From Hofstenia miamia (taxonomy: Eukaryota > Xenacoelomorpha > Acoela), in contig SCFE01000019.1 in NCBI GenBank assembly GCA_004352715.1, forward strand, positions 2,191,931 to 2,251,320: a stretch of DNA of 59,390 bases, in the 5' to 3' direction. Positions 10,746 through 22,854 of the stretch are shown here, piece after piece; positions within the stretch are counted from its first letter, which is position 1; each line of letters begins with the position of its first letter. The notes under the pieces were generated by a model. It was not told the origin of the DNA. It ran no database searches and saw only the letters and a list, made by a program, of their open reading frames with translations. A program made the position numbers and the translations under genes.

Positions 10746-11682
10746 AAACTGGAACTATTCGTGCAACTGCTTTGGAAATTCCCGCCAATATATCTTCAGA
10801 AGTTGATTCTGAATAGGGATGCCTGAAAATGGAAAGAAATCAATTCTGGTGATGCTTTACAAAGTATTTGTGACAAAATAAACAATTATGATAGGAGTTT
10901 GGGAGGGGTGGAATTCAGTTTACACTAGCTTAACTGGAAACATTCACATCCTTCCTCTATATGAGCTACCTTAATTCGATGTAATAGATATGGGTTGTAC
11001 TTCTTTGTTAATTATACATAATCCAAGATCAGTTCAAGATTATATATATATATATATATATTTATTTTGATTAAAAAAATCAATAAACCTAAGCCTATCA
11101 GTGATATAGTTTAAGAAAATATTAAAACAAAGTGTTTTTCCTAACACTTGATGAACAATTATAAAACCTACAAAGGTGGCTCTAGTCTGATTGCTTTTAT
11201 GCAAGGCAATCAGAGAAATATAGAATTAAGTTTTGGGTGTTGATTGAGCTGATAACAAATATATGGTAGATAGTAGGTCTTTATCTTGCAAAACAAGAAG
11301 CAAATTTGAGAACAGACTAATTTGATGAAAATGATTTAAAAATATTCACTCAATTGTTTTTGGAAAGAAACATAGCACTACTTGTGATAACTTTTTCACA
11401 TCTCTCAGCCTTACCTTATTTTTAAGGAAAAAAGTTAGCAATGGTACAGTGCAGCAAAATTGACGAGAATTCAGTAGTCAAAAGAATTTCTAATTCTCAA
11501 ACAAAGGATAGATTGTCTGATCAACAAGGTACTGGTGTTAGTAAACACTTGAATTGAGAAATATCCAAGACAATAAGTACTGTTAATCATTTGATGTGCT
11601 TAACTTATCAGAAAATGACTTATGTTTATCACTATTTGAGTGAAGAGAAATCCACGATGTTAAACAACTGATAATTCAAAAT
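10746..11682. other. AT-rich spacer with TA tract
   Basis: Contains (TA)n at about 11041-11061. No coding region recognised up to the LTR boundary. Confidence 0.4.
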
Positions 11683-12721
11683 AGTAGAATAGGAGGGTTG
11701 GCTAAGTGTAAACTATTAATTTGGTAATCTGACTCCAAGAGAATTGCTCTCTATAGCCATAGAAACAAATACTATAAACCTACCAATTCCAATTCCAGCA
11801 AGATTAATAATCAGTATTTAAACATAACTAGGATTCTAATTCCACACAGCATCATGCTGAAGATCCTTCACAAGCTAAGTATTCCCTAGTAGAAAACTAA
11901 TGATGCTGCTGTATGTGTCTCACTTTGTATTATCTATCTCAATAACATTTATTATTCTTAGACCTACATGTAGGTAATAAATAAGATAAATAGCATGTAG
12001 TTCCATGCATAGTGTAAAGTGTTATGTGCATTTGTATGAATGAAAAGGAAAGATCAAGTTTTTATTAACTAGCCATATACCTACACATAACCTAATGCAG
12101 CCACAATTCAGGGTGGTGAAAGATGTAGCTATTAGTTGGATCTTGTTTCAACATGATTCCCAAATTGTCACCAGAGATTATCTTATTATTATCATAACAG
12201 ATAACAGTAAATAAAACTGCAGTGTGCGAGAGAAAATAACACTAGCAAAAAGCTAAACTAGTTGATTGTAATGAATGAGCTACTGCTTTCCTTGCATTTA
12301 TATACAAAATGATTTAATACATGCAATTTGTTTACACTTCTCCCCCATTAGCAAAGTCTAAATTAAGCAAAGTAATATTTAAATTGAGGGGACAATCAGC
12401 TACTGCACTGATTCATATGATTAATATAAAAATGAAAGAAATTACAAAATCAATCAAGTTAATCAAAATAAATCAAAGAATTCACCTACAAATCAAATGA
12501 TAAGATATATATTAAATAATATATAGTGCTGTAAGATATAACTTATATTGGGGGTAACCAATGAAACTTTTGCTATTAGTTGCTGCCAGTTCCCTGGTTA
12601 CCACAACCAAGGCTCTATTGTTTAGTTGGGACCCTAGACTTTTGCTATTAGTTGCTACCAGACTAATAGGTGCAATGAATTAAAATATAGAGGCCGTGAT
12701 TGTTCCATGGGTGACAAAACA
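11683..12721 (-). repeat. 3' LTR of the minus-strand retrotransposon
   Basis: Matches the right LTR over most of its length (for example AGCATCATGCTGAAGATCC and TCTCACTTTGTATTATCTAT in both, with small changes). It carries a unique insert of about 300 bp (about 12002-12310) where the right LTR instead carries a second copy of the LTR end. Confidence 0.8.
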
Positions 12722-12729
12722 TCCCCTTT
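12722..12729 (-). other. Polypurine tract
   Basis: AAAGGGGA on the minus strand, abutting the TG of the 3' LTR, in the position where second-strand synthesis is primed in LTR retrotransposons. Confidence 0.65.
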
Positions 12730-14146
12730 GCACACTTTAAGCTTTGGGCAGCCCTAGTGGCAATTTCTGTGCTTCCTCAATCATTTCAGCAGCTAACTCT
12801 TCATCCCAGCTCTTCTCAGCAGTGTATTGTGGCATCTTTGTAATTTGCATGACAGCCTTCCTTTGGGTTACTTTTTCTCACTTGTTCTTCATCATGGACA
12901 CTTCAATCCACAGCTTGTTAATAATACAATGGGCTCAGATACTATTATATTGCTGAGTGAAGATATTATGAAAGTATTAATAGAGGCAATTAAGAGGGTC
13001 ATCATGACATCAACATCACTGATGTGTGCATCTTCTTCCTGGGATAAAAATTCATGAAGACTGATTGTAGTGAGCTACTCTGAGTGACCTCATTAAAGAA
13101 GAGGGAGGCATAGTGGTCAACTTGATAATGGGTCAGTGACATATGCTCTTAACATAGTAATGACCTTTAACAAGTTTAGTGACAACATAATACTTGGTCA
13201 GTGTTTCAATGTTATCAATCCATGCCAGATTGCCATCACCATCAAATAAAATAAATACTCTAGGATCAAGATTGGAGATGATGGTTCACTTGATTTTTTC
13301 TAGTTGACTGCTGATGAGCTGTCCTTTCTTGTACAGATCTAACAGAGTAATTTTGCAATTGATGAAGACCTTTTCTGCATTGTTGTGTTTGATTAACTTT
13401 TTATGAGCTATCTGGCATTCCTCTGATTTGATGTACAAGTGGGGAGCAGTAGCACTGTTCAAATAGATCTTACTGGTTGTGGTGGTGTGAACCAAAACAA
13501 CTTTCTTCCAGAACCTCCATGCTGGGAGTATTAGCAGCAATGTCAAGCAAGGGGGTGGTGTACACAGTAGGTTGGTGGTATGGCATTATCTTCAAGTTCT
13601 GTGAAAACAACCCTCTTCTCTAGTGTTGTGGTTCACATGGTCACCAAGTAGTTGATGAAACCATTGTTGATGGAGTTCCAAAATTTACTTCTGAGCCTGT
13701 GGTTCTTCAGACTATCGGCTTCCTTCTTACCTATGGGGAGCATAACAGTGGTTCACTCAATGTTTAGACCTAATTGTCATCTCAGAAAATAATTCATTTT
13801 TGTAAGTATTTCCATTAGGAAGATTGTCATGATTCCAGCAACATCCTTGTCAGACATCTCCCCATATTTACATTATTGGACCTTGAGTTCTCCTATATTG
13901 GTGACCTCCAAAGACTTGTTGATCATGAGGATTCTCCATCTGTGACCAACCACTTCATAATGGGTCTCCAAACTTCTCCAGATTGGCTCCCTCAAGTACC
14001 TATCAAGTTTTTGGAGATATTTTGACATTAGAGGACACTAGCTGTTCCTCTTCATGAAAGGAGTGCTAAGGAGTTTTCATTACTTGCTGTACAATTGTGA
14101 TAATAGTGATCTTATCTAATCTCTTAGCCTCATATTGCATTTCAAC
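12730..14146 (-). pseudogene. Degraded 3' internal region of the retrotransposon
   Basis: Expected location of the pol 3' part. Short minus-strand open frames persist (for example 86 codons at 13286-13546 and a stretch reading LPIGKKEADSLKNHRLRSKF near 13720), but no integrase motif is recognisable. Frameshifts and stops are frequent. Confidence 0.4.
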
Positions 14147-14148
14147 TA

Positions 14149-14905
14149 TTAGGTGGTCCAGAAAGTTCCCATTCATTGAAAAACAAGTTTTCATAGTTTT
14201 TTGCCAGTGTTATTATTGGTAAAACATCACAATATTGAGTCAAGGACAGTAAAAAATTCAAAAGTTTGGATAATCACCATTACAGTCTATCACTTTTTGC
14301 CAATGTGTGGGCAAACTTTCAATGCCTTTGCACTAGAATGCTGGTGGTTTGGATTTGAAGAAATTGACAAGCCAGAGTTTCATCTCCTCTCTTTCAGTCA
14401 GCACCTTGTCATGGATGCCATTCTCAAAAGAGTGGAACAGGTGAAAGTCTGATGATGTTATATCTGGACTACAGGCTGGATGGGGTAGGATTTCCCTGCC
14501 CAGGTCCAAGAATGTCTCCCTTGTGATCTTCACAACATGTGGCCAGGCATTGTTGTGAAGAAAGAGAACATGCATATGCTGAGGGCACTTCTGATGCATT
14601 TCATCCACCAGCTTCCACAGTTGATTGCAATAATTAGCTGCAGTAAAGCTTGTATTGGGTGGAAGCAGCTAACAATAAATGACTCCATGTGCATCCCACC
14701 AAATGCAGAGCATCATCTTCTTCAGGTGAAGTCCTGCTTTTGGTGTTGCAGGAAGTGTTGTACCAATGTCCACCCACTGTCATCTGTGCTTGATGTTCAC
14801 ATCAAATAAACAATTTGATATCTTAAAACCATGAAGCACCTCTCAAACTCTTGTAATTTGATGAAAAAATTTTTACAATGCATGTGAATTTTCTGAACAA
14901 CCTAA
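14149..14905 (-). mobile_element. Nested mariner element, internally deleted
   Basis: Inverted ends TTAGGTGGTCCAGAAAGTTC (left) and TTAGGTTGTTCAGAAAATTC (right, minus strand), each flanked by TA (14147-14148, 14906-14907). The minus strand reads KMMLCIWWDAHGVIYC, FLHNNAWPHVV and LPHPACSPDITSSDFHLF, the mariner DD34D catalytic region. The second catalytic Asp is replaced by Asn (HNN instead of HDN). At 757 bp it is about 500 bp shorter than full-length mariners, and the DNA-binding N-terminal half is deleted. It is inserted in the LTR retrotransposon and therefore is younger than it. Confidence 0.9.
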
Positions 14906-14907
14906 TA

Positions 14908-16620
14908 TTTTATTTTGTTATAGGAACACTGGTGGTATTCATACAATTTGAGGTCAAAAAATCTGATTTATTGTGAGCAAGTTGCACTACTCTATCATAT
15001 GATAGAACATATGAGTGGAGTTGATGGCCATTTGCTGAGTAACCATGTACATAAAGGTCCAAAAACCATAGGAAAATAGTTAAATGTGGTTTCACATGTG
15101 GCAATCCACATGTACTTTTTTAAAGTGTCAGTATAGATAATAAGATCAGAGTGTCAGATGCCTAATTTATTGATAATAATCATAGGGCTAACTTTACCAA
15201 ATGTGTGTTGAGCCCCCAGTATTTGTGCAAAGAATTTTTTCAAGATGGTTTATCACTTTTTTGCTCTTATTAGGTAATACTGCTACATGAGCATGTTTCA
15301 GGACCCAGTTCTTCACTTTCCAAGAGAATGTACAGATTGTGATTTCCTATTGCTGCCATTTGTTCCCTTTCCATCAGGTTAATCACCAAGAACCAAAAGC
15401 TCTTTGTGTGTAGATATCTGGCATCTTTTCCTTGGTAAATAAATTCCATTTGAAATTCTTTTTCTTATTTAGCTTATAGACCCACGTGATTTTGGTTAGC
15501 AAATGCTCAACAGACCAGTAATAGCAACAAGACAGACTAGCTATGTCAATTTTAGGTAACTCACCCTCAAACTGAACTTTACTCTTGAGACATGTCCAAA
15601 CTTCTACTATCTTGACTAGTAACAGTTTGCTCTGAGAAAAAGCAAAGCTGACATGCAAGTCTGTGACACTTGTTATGTTGATTTTTGGGTTGGTATAAGG
15701 TGCTTATCAACAATCATTCAGTGTGTGTGGGAATTTTTTGACACAAAAGGAGATCAGTGGAAATGAACTTGGTGGTGGAAATGTTGGAAGTGTATATGCT
15801 TACAGTGTGGTACTTACTCTTGTAGATAATGAGAACATCTGCCATTCTAAAATGAAGCATTTTAATTCCATCTGATGTAGATTCTTTCCATTTCTCTCAG
15901 CACAAGTACTAGCCTAATCACTTTGACCTTAGTGACACAAAAGACAATCTCAATTTGTTGCATTATGTCCTCAATTGTACTTTGCCTAAATGGAAAAGTA
16001 TATTATTTGCAAATTCTTACAGTTGATGTTTACACACTTGACTTTTTCAAGTTTGCAGCAGTTTGACATAAATTTACTGAGGCATGGACCATGCTTCTCC
16101 AGTAACAATGACTTAGACCTGCTAACATCTGTGAATCATAGCACATGATAGTGTTGACTTTGGGAAATTGCTCTGAATCCATTACTAAGGGCACCACATT
16201 AATGGAATACTCCAGGCTCTTACCATTACACTGTCACCATATCTCTGTGGCCATCTCTTCAGACAAGCCTGTTCTAATGAATTTGGTAGCCCTAAGTGGA
16301 ACTATATAAAATTTGTTCAAGTGGTTTAACTAGAATACTTTGTCATGAATGGCGTGAACCATGCTCCTCCAATAGTGGTGTCTCAAATATAAGAGCATCT
16401 GTGAGTTGTAAAAAATGATTGTTTATTTGTGCTATTACTCATCTTTCATGACTAGCAGGACACATTGATGGAACACTCTAGACTTTTACTGTTGTACTGC
16501 TGCAATATCTCATTGGTGGTTTCTTCTGATAATCCTGCTCAAGTGAAATTGGTGGCCCTGAGCAGGGCAATAAATTATAGATGCATAACTTCATCTCCTA
16601 CCTTTAAAATGCATAATTTC
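14908..16620 (-). pseudogene. Degraded pol region of the retrotransposon
   Basis: Lies 3' of the reverse-transcriptase block on the minus strand. A 91-codon open stretch (15383-15658) and a phrase reading ADVLIIYKSKYHTV near 15830 occupy the place expected for the later RT and RNase H parts, but I cannot assign motifs with confidence. It contains an imperfect tandem duplication (16081-16310 and 16351-16580). Confidence 0.4.
16081..16580. repeat. Imperfect tandem duplication inside pol remnant
   Basis: Unit A (16081-16310) starts GGCATGGACCATGCTTCTCC and unit B (16351-16580) starts GGCGTGAACCATGCTCCTCC. Both end with a TTGGT[AG]GCCCT block. They are about 270 bp apart and substantially diverged. 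Confidence 0.65.
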
Positions 16621-16626
16621 TGCATT

Positions 16627-16726
16627 TCTTAAAAAAGACAGCGGGGGCTGTGCTTGGGCTTTTGCTGCCCTGCATAATACCATTTGCAATTAAATCATTC
16701 AAGATCTTCTCATATTCACTTTTCAT
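16627..16726 (-). pseudogene. Reverse transcriptase N-terminal block
   Basis: The minus strand reads MKSEYEKILNDLIANGIMQG then SKSPSTAPAVFFKK, which aligns by eye to the Ty3/Gypsy entry motif (ExxxxLLxxGII.PSxSPxxSPvVxVkKKdG). The first open frame ends shortly after. This is the only pol domain I can name in the element, and it supports a Gypsy-type assignment. Confidence 0.55.
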
Positions 16727-18596
16727 ATTTTTGGCTACTCACCTGACTGGTAATCAGATGGGCTTGTCCATAAAGGTTGGATAGTGTGTTCCTCACTGAC
16801 CACCTTTCCAAGCTGATGGAGCTGTAATTAAAGACACTGTTATTCTGTTCCAGTACAGCACATAACTCCTTGCATTTACTTTAATTGAGGCTCACACAAG
16901 GAGTGACTCCCTCTGGAAGGTCATCTGGTAAGTTGTGAATGGTGGTGAGAATAGCAGGACCTGTGACTTTCTCCAGCTGAATCAGGATGGCAATCACAGT
17001 AACTTGGCTTCTTTTAATCTTAACAATCCTTTTTGAGGTATTCAAGATGGTAACACTAGTGCTTCCTTTATCAGAGAACAGAAGTTGTGAACATCATTGC
17101 CTTTCTTGAATTTAATTTTGTATTATTGCTTGAGTTGAGGAGCTTTGTAGTGATGTATGAAGTAGCTGACTAGCAACTGGTAATCAGGTTTAATATTTTA
17201 TCCACAAAGGGAATTAGACTATGGTGTCTTGCTGACTTATGCATTGTTGTTTTATGGCCAGTTGGAAAAGAAAACCATTCCTTAAAAAATTGTGACACCT
17301 TGTCAATCTTATTGGTTATCTTAGGACTCCTGGACTCAGGAGGGAACATTGAGTTGGAAAACCAGGGATCTTGAGAGACCTGCTGCTTCAGAGGGGAGCT
17401 GATGTGTTGACTGAGGGCATTTGATGGCAAGCTGCTAATGTTAGGCATGCTGGTCAGCAAAGCTGTTGACAAAGTTATTGGAGAGTTAGACAAATTCAAT
17501 TATGTGTGGGCAGTGACTGAAGCAGTAGCTGTCTGGATACAGCTCAGAGGGCTTGTTAATGGAGATAGGGTACCTCTAGTCTGTGCAATTTGTGCTTGCT
17601 TGGTATGCTGCTTCATGTATTGTAAGAATGCTATCAGACAACTGCTGAGTCAGATAGGCCATTCTATTAAAAACTCAGCTCTCAAAGGCCTGCATTACCT
17701 TGGCAAACTTTTGACATGAGATCATTCCAGTATTAAAGTCTTCAAGCCCAGCACCAGGCACAGATGAGTTTTGAGAGGATGAATGTGCTACAGGTTCCAT
17801 TCCATTATTCAGAATGTAAGAGGTTGGCCTTTTCTATTAAAGCATTGCTCAACTTCACCTTCATGTAAGACTCAGTTCATCATTCAAGCAAGAAATATAT
17901 TGATGGGCCTCCTATTGAGAGTGGGACAGTTGCTCCAATATTAGCTGAATTTCAGAAATTTGTCTTGATTCAGGGCTCAGAAGACTAGGGGGTGCCTTTG
18001 ATTTGGTGAACACATGATGTGAGATCCTAACTGGCATTCAGTTGCAGAGAGAGAAGTAGAAAGACCATTTCTGCAAAAGATTCAGATGAATGCATAGGAA
18101 AAGAAATTTCCATTTTCACAAAAGTTTAGCAATGTACAGGAATTCAGTAAAAACAGTAATTTGGTAACACCAGGTGTGATAAAAGAGCAAAATTCCAGTA
18201 ACAACAAGTAAGAAAATTCCAAAAGGTAAAAGAGAGTAAAACCACCAGGGTAATAGGAAAGCAAACTTGCAATAAGAAAATGTAATGCTATCAAATAACA
18301 GTTCATTAACATTTGAGAATCAAGTCTCTATGAGTGATTTCATTGCTTTATCTCAAACATCCAGAATTGTGACATTAGTAAGTAGGTAAAAGAAACAAGA
18401 ACATGAATATGTGGCATCATCAAAACCTTAGAGAGGGCATCTGTCATTTCAATTCAAGAAGCACATAAAATTAGAACAAGACACAAGAACAACAACCACT
18501 TAAAAACAAATATTAAATCACCAGCAGAAAAAAGACCAAAGTTCACTGACAGTAAAGACTAGCAACCAGAGTTAACAACAGCTCCTATGGGCTCAA
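16727..18596 (-). pseudogene. Degraded gag/protease region of the retrotransposon
   Basis: Position between primer site and reverse transcriptase implies gag and protease. The longest minus-strand open stretch (17170-17499, 109 codons) is Ser/Pro-rich. No zinc knuckle or DTG protease motif was recognised. The plus-strand open frame at 17438-17719 is probably accidental. Confidence 0.4.
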
Positions 18597-18615
18597 GATC
18601 AAATCAGGGTCACCA
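18597..18615 (-). other. Primer-binding site resembling tRNA-Trp
   Basis: On the minus strand TGGTGACCCTGATTTGATC directly follows the CA end of the 5' LTR. Compared with the tRNA-Trp complement TGGTGACCCCGACGTGA it matches 14 of 17 positions. Two of the three differences are C-to-T at CpG sites, as expected from methylation decay. Confidence 0.7.
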
Positions 18616-19634
18616 TGTAGAATCAGAGGATTGGCAAAGGATGAACTATTTATTTTGTAATCTGACTCTAAGAGAAGGGTACTCCATAGCTATAGAAACA
18701 AACAATATTGACCTGCTCCAACTCTGATTTCACAAGATTAATTATATGGTATTTAAACATAACTAGCTTACCTTAGGTTTCAAGAAGAGTTGTGTTCACC
18801 AATTCCCCATGGCATCATGCTGAAGATCCATCACAAGCTAAGTGTTTCCTAGTAGAAAGCAAATGATGCTGCCTTGTGTCTCACTTTGTATTATCTATCT
18901 CAATAATGTAAATTATCCCTAGACCTACATAAGATATATAGCATGTAGTTACAAAATGTATCAAATTAATCAAAATAAATCAAAGAATCTATTTACAAAA
19001 TGAATAATAAAATATTTATAAACTGATATATATACATATATATATATATATTAGAATATAAATTATATCAGTAGTAACCAATAAAACCTTTGTTATTAGT
19101 CACTACCAGTTTCCCTGGCTACCACAACTGAGACTCTATTATTTAATTTGGCCTAGGTTTTTCTAATAGTCACTACTGGCCCAATAGTTACAACCAATTA
19201 ACATAGTAACCCTGATTATTCCCCAAGTGACATTACATTAATACCTGCAATTTTTTTACACTTCTCCCTCATTAGCAAAGTTTTAGTTAAGCAATGTAAT
19301 GTTTAAATCAAGGGGACAATCAAATACTGCAATTATTCATATGAATAATATCAAAATGACAGAAACTACAAAAGGGATCAAATTAATCAAAATAAATCAA
19401 ATAATTCACTTACAAAAAAAATAATAATATGTATATTAAATAATATATAGTAAGATATAAATTATATTGGGGTTAACTAAGGAAACTTTTCCTATTAGTT
19501 GCTACCAGTTTCCCTGGTTACCACAACCAATTGTTTAGTTGGGACCCTAGGCTTTTGGTATTAGTCACTACTGGCCTAAAAGGTGCAAGCAATTAAATAT
19601 AGAGGCCCAAAAGGTTTTTCTGAGAGACATTACA
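18616..19634 (-). repeat. 5' LTR of the minus-strand retrotransposon
   Basis: Starts (plus strand) TGTAGAATCAGAGG and ends GACATTACA. Internally the terminal segment is duplicated: about 18955-19245 repeats about 19368-19634 (both hold ATCAAAATAAATCAAA, CCAGTTTCCCTGG and a GACATTACATTA end). Confidence 0.8.
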
Positions 19635-20209
19635 TTATTCATATTTCAATTTGGGTTGGGGTAGTAAATATTCTGATTTGGTTGGGTTCAGGTCCATGCT
19701 GAAATCATACTGTCACTCACTATTGGTCAGTTGCTGTATTTGTTAATATGATTGATATAACTTATACTAATAACAGGGATATCATTGAAATGGCAACAAT
19801 GAAAAAACATAATACTTCAGTTGGCAGAGAAGTTCTTACATATGTATGCCCAAGAAAATGCATCTTGGTGCAACCCTACAAAGGGATGTCCAGTTTACAA
19901 CAATTTTAGAGAAACCTAGCTTATGTTGAACAAGTAAAACCACAATAAGGACAATATAGATTGCATCATTTGCAAGAGACAAAATGTGGAAACTGGAATT
20001 TTTATGTGTAAAAAATTTGTATATATGCAATTGCATTTGCAATGACTGTATGTAGTGGAAATTAAATAGAAAACAAACGAATTTTTTTTCTGATACTTTT
20101 ATTTTATTTTGCACAGTTTTTCTGAAGGTGGTCAATTCTGACTACTTCAGGCATTTAAGGAGTATTAACCTTTCAGTCTATCCTTCTAGTGTTAAGATCA
20201 AATCACAAA
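19635..20209. other. Intergenic sequence, no gene recognised
   Basis: AT-rich. The 99-codon minus-strand open frame at 19836-20135 has no recognisable motif and is probably random. Confidence 0.4.
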
Positions 20210-20416
20210 ATGTTTTTAGAACATGCAATGGAGAGTTATGACATGGAGTCCTTCAAGAATGATAAGAACTCTACAATGGATGAAGATACCAAAGAAATGT
20301 ATGAGCTGAATGAAATGTCATCTGGAAATGTGTTTGTTTCAAATTGGATGAATATTTACTCTGAATCAAAAAGTGATGATTTCCAGGATGTCATTAATGT
20401 TGCAAACTTTGGCAAG
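20210..20416 (+). CDS. Candidate 5' exon (acidic N-terminal tail), possibly of the DEG/ENaC gene
   Basis: An open stretch of 69 codons from ATG at 20210 ends at a consensus donor (GGCAAG|GTATTT), phase 0. The peptide is hydrophilic and rich in Asp, Glu, Asn and Met (for example MESYDMESFKNDKN, DFQDVINVANFGK). It would suit a cytoplasmic N-terminal tail, and its phase is compatible with the phase-0 start of the exon at 25448, but the first transmembrane segment must lie between them and was not found. The link to the channel gene is inference from position and strand; it may be an unrelated or spurious exon. Confidence 0.33.
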
Positions 20417-22319
20417 GTATTTTATGCACACTCATACATTCGAAAATACTGTTTCAATATACAGTATTTCCAAAAACACAAATTTAAAATAGCATAAAAT
20501 AAAACGTCAAGGCAATTTCAGTTAAAGAAAATTAATCATGTTTTAATAAAATAATTGGTGTGACTTCAAAGGGATTCTGTTATTCACTTAACCAACATTA
20601 ATGATTATTTATGCTAAAACAAAAGGGAATTCAAGGCAAAATCAATTAAATTTCTTAAAAATTTGATTATGTAAACTGAAAATGTACTTTACACAATTAC
20701 AGTATTTCCCTTTTTTACTCTTAGGGAAATTGACAGCAAAATGGAAAGTATATAGAAAAAGTACAGTGAAAAATATTACTATAGCTTTCCTGAAAATGTT
20801 TTTTGGGTAAAATAAGTTAATAATCTTTCTCTATGTCAATCATTATCTTATTTCAGCAAAGCAGTGAATGACACTTTTAATAATAATAATAATCATAATT
20901 GCTATTATTATTACTTATTTCAAACTATACAAATACTAAAAAATAGAATAAATTGGTTTTTTCGTACTTCTCCTTTGACGGAGAGAACACTTTTCAGAGA
21001 TTGGAAAGGGTAGTTGCTCTATGAATACGTCCCTCCATAGTAACAATTTTGGAGTGCGATATATTTTTGATTATATTTGATATGTATGATTAGAAATCTC
21101 TTTCAGTTTCATATCCAGATATCTAGTATGATGAGTGAAGCAGATCATATGTCTCTGATGTAATATAATGATGTGAAGTTAACGTCATAATTAACACTAC
21201 CACTGAAAGGGTGATTTGCGAAAATCTAAAGTTTTAGACCACCTGACCAACCCTTTCTTCTTGCTCAACCTCAACAGACATTGAAGCAGCTTTATATTTC
21301 CAAGAGAAGAAATTTGATTTATGGTGAGACAGGTTTTATCTAATGGATCTAAATGAGAATTTCATCCAACCATGTGTTGCAATTTTTATTATTAAATGTA
21401 AAAAGAAACTTTCAATGTCTCTTGTAAGTAACACTGATGAATGATTTATTTTATTCAGATCCCCACAGCAAAAACAATGTAAAATTTGCAGAATAAGAAT
21501 GATTTTCTGCATTATTAACAAGAATTCAAAGGTTTCTCTATATTACACTGTTGATTAATGTGGGGAATATAGAGGTACAATAATGCATCAGCTGAGAATC
21601 AATTGCTGTCATCCGAATATTCTAATTTGTTCGGAGATACAATGTTAGAAGCATTCCAATGAATGCTACCAAACACAGGGAGAACGCCTATGAGAAGTGA
21701 ATGGTCTAGTTGGCTTACCCATACTCGGTATATACAGAAGGTTGTGTCGACTATTGCTGTAAAGGTAACCAAAATATCTGGTTTGTTGCAAAAATGTCGG
21801 AAGAATTGACTTGGTATGAAGTGAAGGTAACATAGGCAGGGTTTTAGGGTTTCCACTAACACTATCTAGTTCTAAGTTTCATCCCCAGTGGTGTGATCTC
21901 AAAACAACGATATGAACGAAGATTAGAGAGTAGGTGCTAATGAAAGTCATTCGAGCAAGATTAATCAAAACAATTTTTCCAACGTTTGTTAAGGAAATAC
22001 AACTTTAAGTTGTGTAAATAATAATCAGATTGCAGTGGAAGAAATGCCAAACATGCACATGTGCTGATTTTTTTGGCATAATTAAGTCAAGCAAATCACG
22101 TGTTATATATTTTGATATTTGCTGTGCTGTGTAAAAAGTTTTTATATCGGAATTGTTCATTTGGTCACTAACTGAATGTTTTCGATTTTTCAATTAATAC
22201 ATTATATTATTTGTCAATTAATTATTTACAAGTTTCCATAATTGTTACTTCCCTAATAATCGTTCTGAAGTTGCACAATAAAGTACAAAATTAATTTAAT
22301 ACAAACAATATTTTCTTAA
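20417..22319. other. Presumed intron or intergenic sequence
   Basis: Searched by eye for a transmembrane-1 exon and the FPxVTxCN motif of DEG/ENaC without success. Open frames here are short; the minus frame at 21599-21862 has no known motif. Confidence 0.4.
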
Positions 22320-22506
22320 CCCTTTAATGCATAACTTGGGTACGTAAGACCCTGGGCATCTCCAAATGCTTATTTTCTCACAACCACATGTTTAAAATTT
22401 TTTGGAATGTAGAATCTAAGAGCGTTAATATGTTCTCTATCTGGGCGTGAATATATATTTATATTTACTCTGCAAAATTATTATGCAGGATCAACAGTAA
22501 ATGGCG

Positions 22507-22549
22507 GACTCCGTGATAAACAAAACAACATGTTGTTTATCATGGAGTC
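22507..22549. repeat. Imperfect palindrome in piggyBac 5' region
   Basis: GACTCCGTGATAAACA pairs with TGTTTATCATGGAGTC across a short loop. Confidence 0.8.
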
Positions 22550-22758
22550 AGCAAGTCAATACAATACGTTAACTTTATTGTACAAAATTAATTACCATCG
22601 CATTATACGAAAACTGATTTTGCGTGCTATCTTAATACATGGCATAGAAAATATTTTTAGCAATTGCCCTAAATTGGCCTGCATTTTTTATCGTTACAAA
22701 ATCTTTCTGCATTGTGAAGCAGTTCTTCAAAGGAAATGTTTGTTAGATTTTGAAGCAA

Positions 22759-22825
22759 TTTGCATTTTATACACCTATATATTTTCTTGAGAATGCATGG
22801 GATATAGGGGTGAATAAAATGCAAA
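22759..22825. repeat. 22-bp stem hairpin in piggyBac 5' region
   Basis: TTTGCATTTTATACACC at the left pairs with the inverted GGTGAATAAAATGCAAA at the right, with a loop of about 21 nt. Confidence 0.8.
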
Positions 22826-22854
22826 TTGTGTAATTCATTAGCTTTTTTTATAAC

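Larger units (their letters stand above)
11683..19634 (-). mobile_element. LTR retrotransposon (probably Ty3/Gypsy, tRNA-Trp primed), degraded
   Basis: About 8 kb bounded by direct repeats of about 1 kb. Reading on the minus strand, the 5' LTR is 18616-19634 and is followed at once by a primer-binding site (18597-18615). The polypurine tract AAAGGGGA (12722-12729) directly precedes the 3' LTR (11683-12721). LTR edges are TG...CA except for one mutated base at 11683. CpG is nearly absent, as expected for an old, methylated copy. A mariner is nested inside. No target-site duplication is visible (AAAAT versus TTATT), so the boundaries or flanks have decayed. Gag and integrase were not recognised; one reverse-transcriptase block supports a Ty3/Gypsy type. 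The tRNA-Trp primer recalls CsRn1-like elements. Confidence 0.82.

Noticed and set aside
14201-14809. Plus-strand open frames of 83-90 codons
   Set aside because: They lie antisense to the nested mariner transposase, whose motifs are on the minus strand.
17438-17719. 93-codon plus-strand frame with a hydrophobic stretch
   Set aside because: It overlaps the degraded minus-strand retrotransposon body and has no recognised motif or splice context.
20725-20811. Short plus-strand exon after a good acceptor (CTCTTAG)
   Set aside because: The phase needed to follow the exon at 20210-20416 hits a stop at once; the other frame lacks a TM1 signature.
21599-21862. Possible TM1 exon or membrane protein fragment
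   Set aside because: Neither strand gives a convincing DEG/ENaC TM1 with a consistent splice phase.
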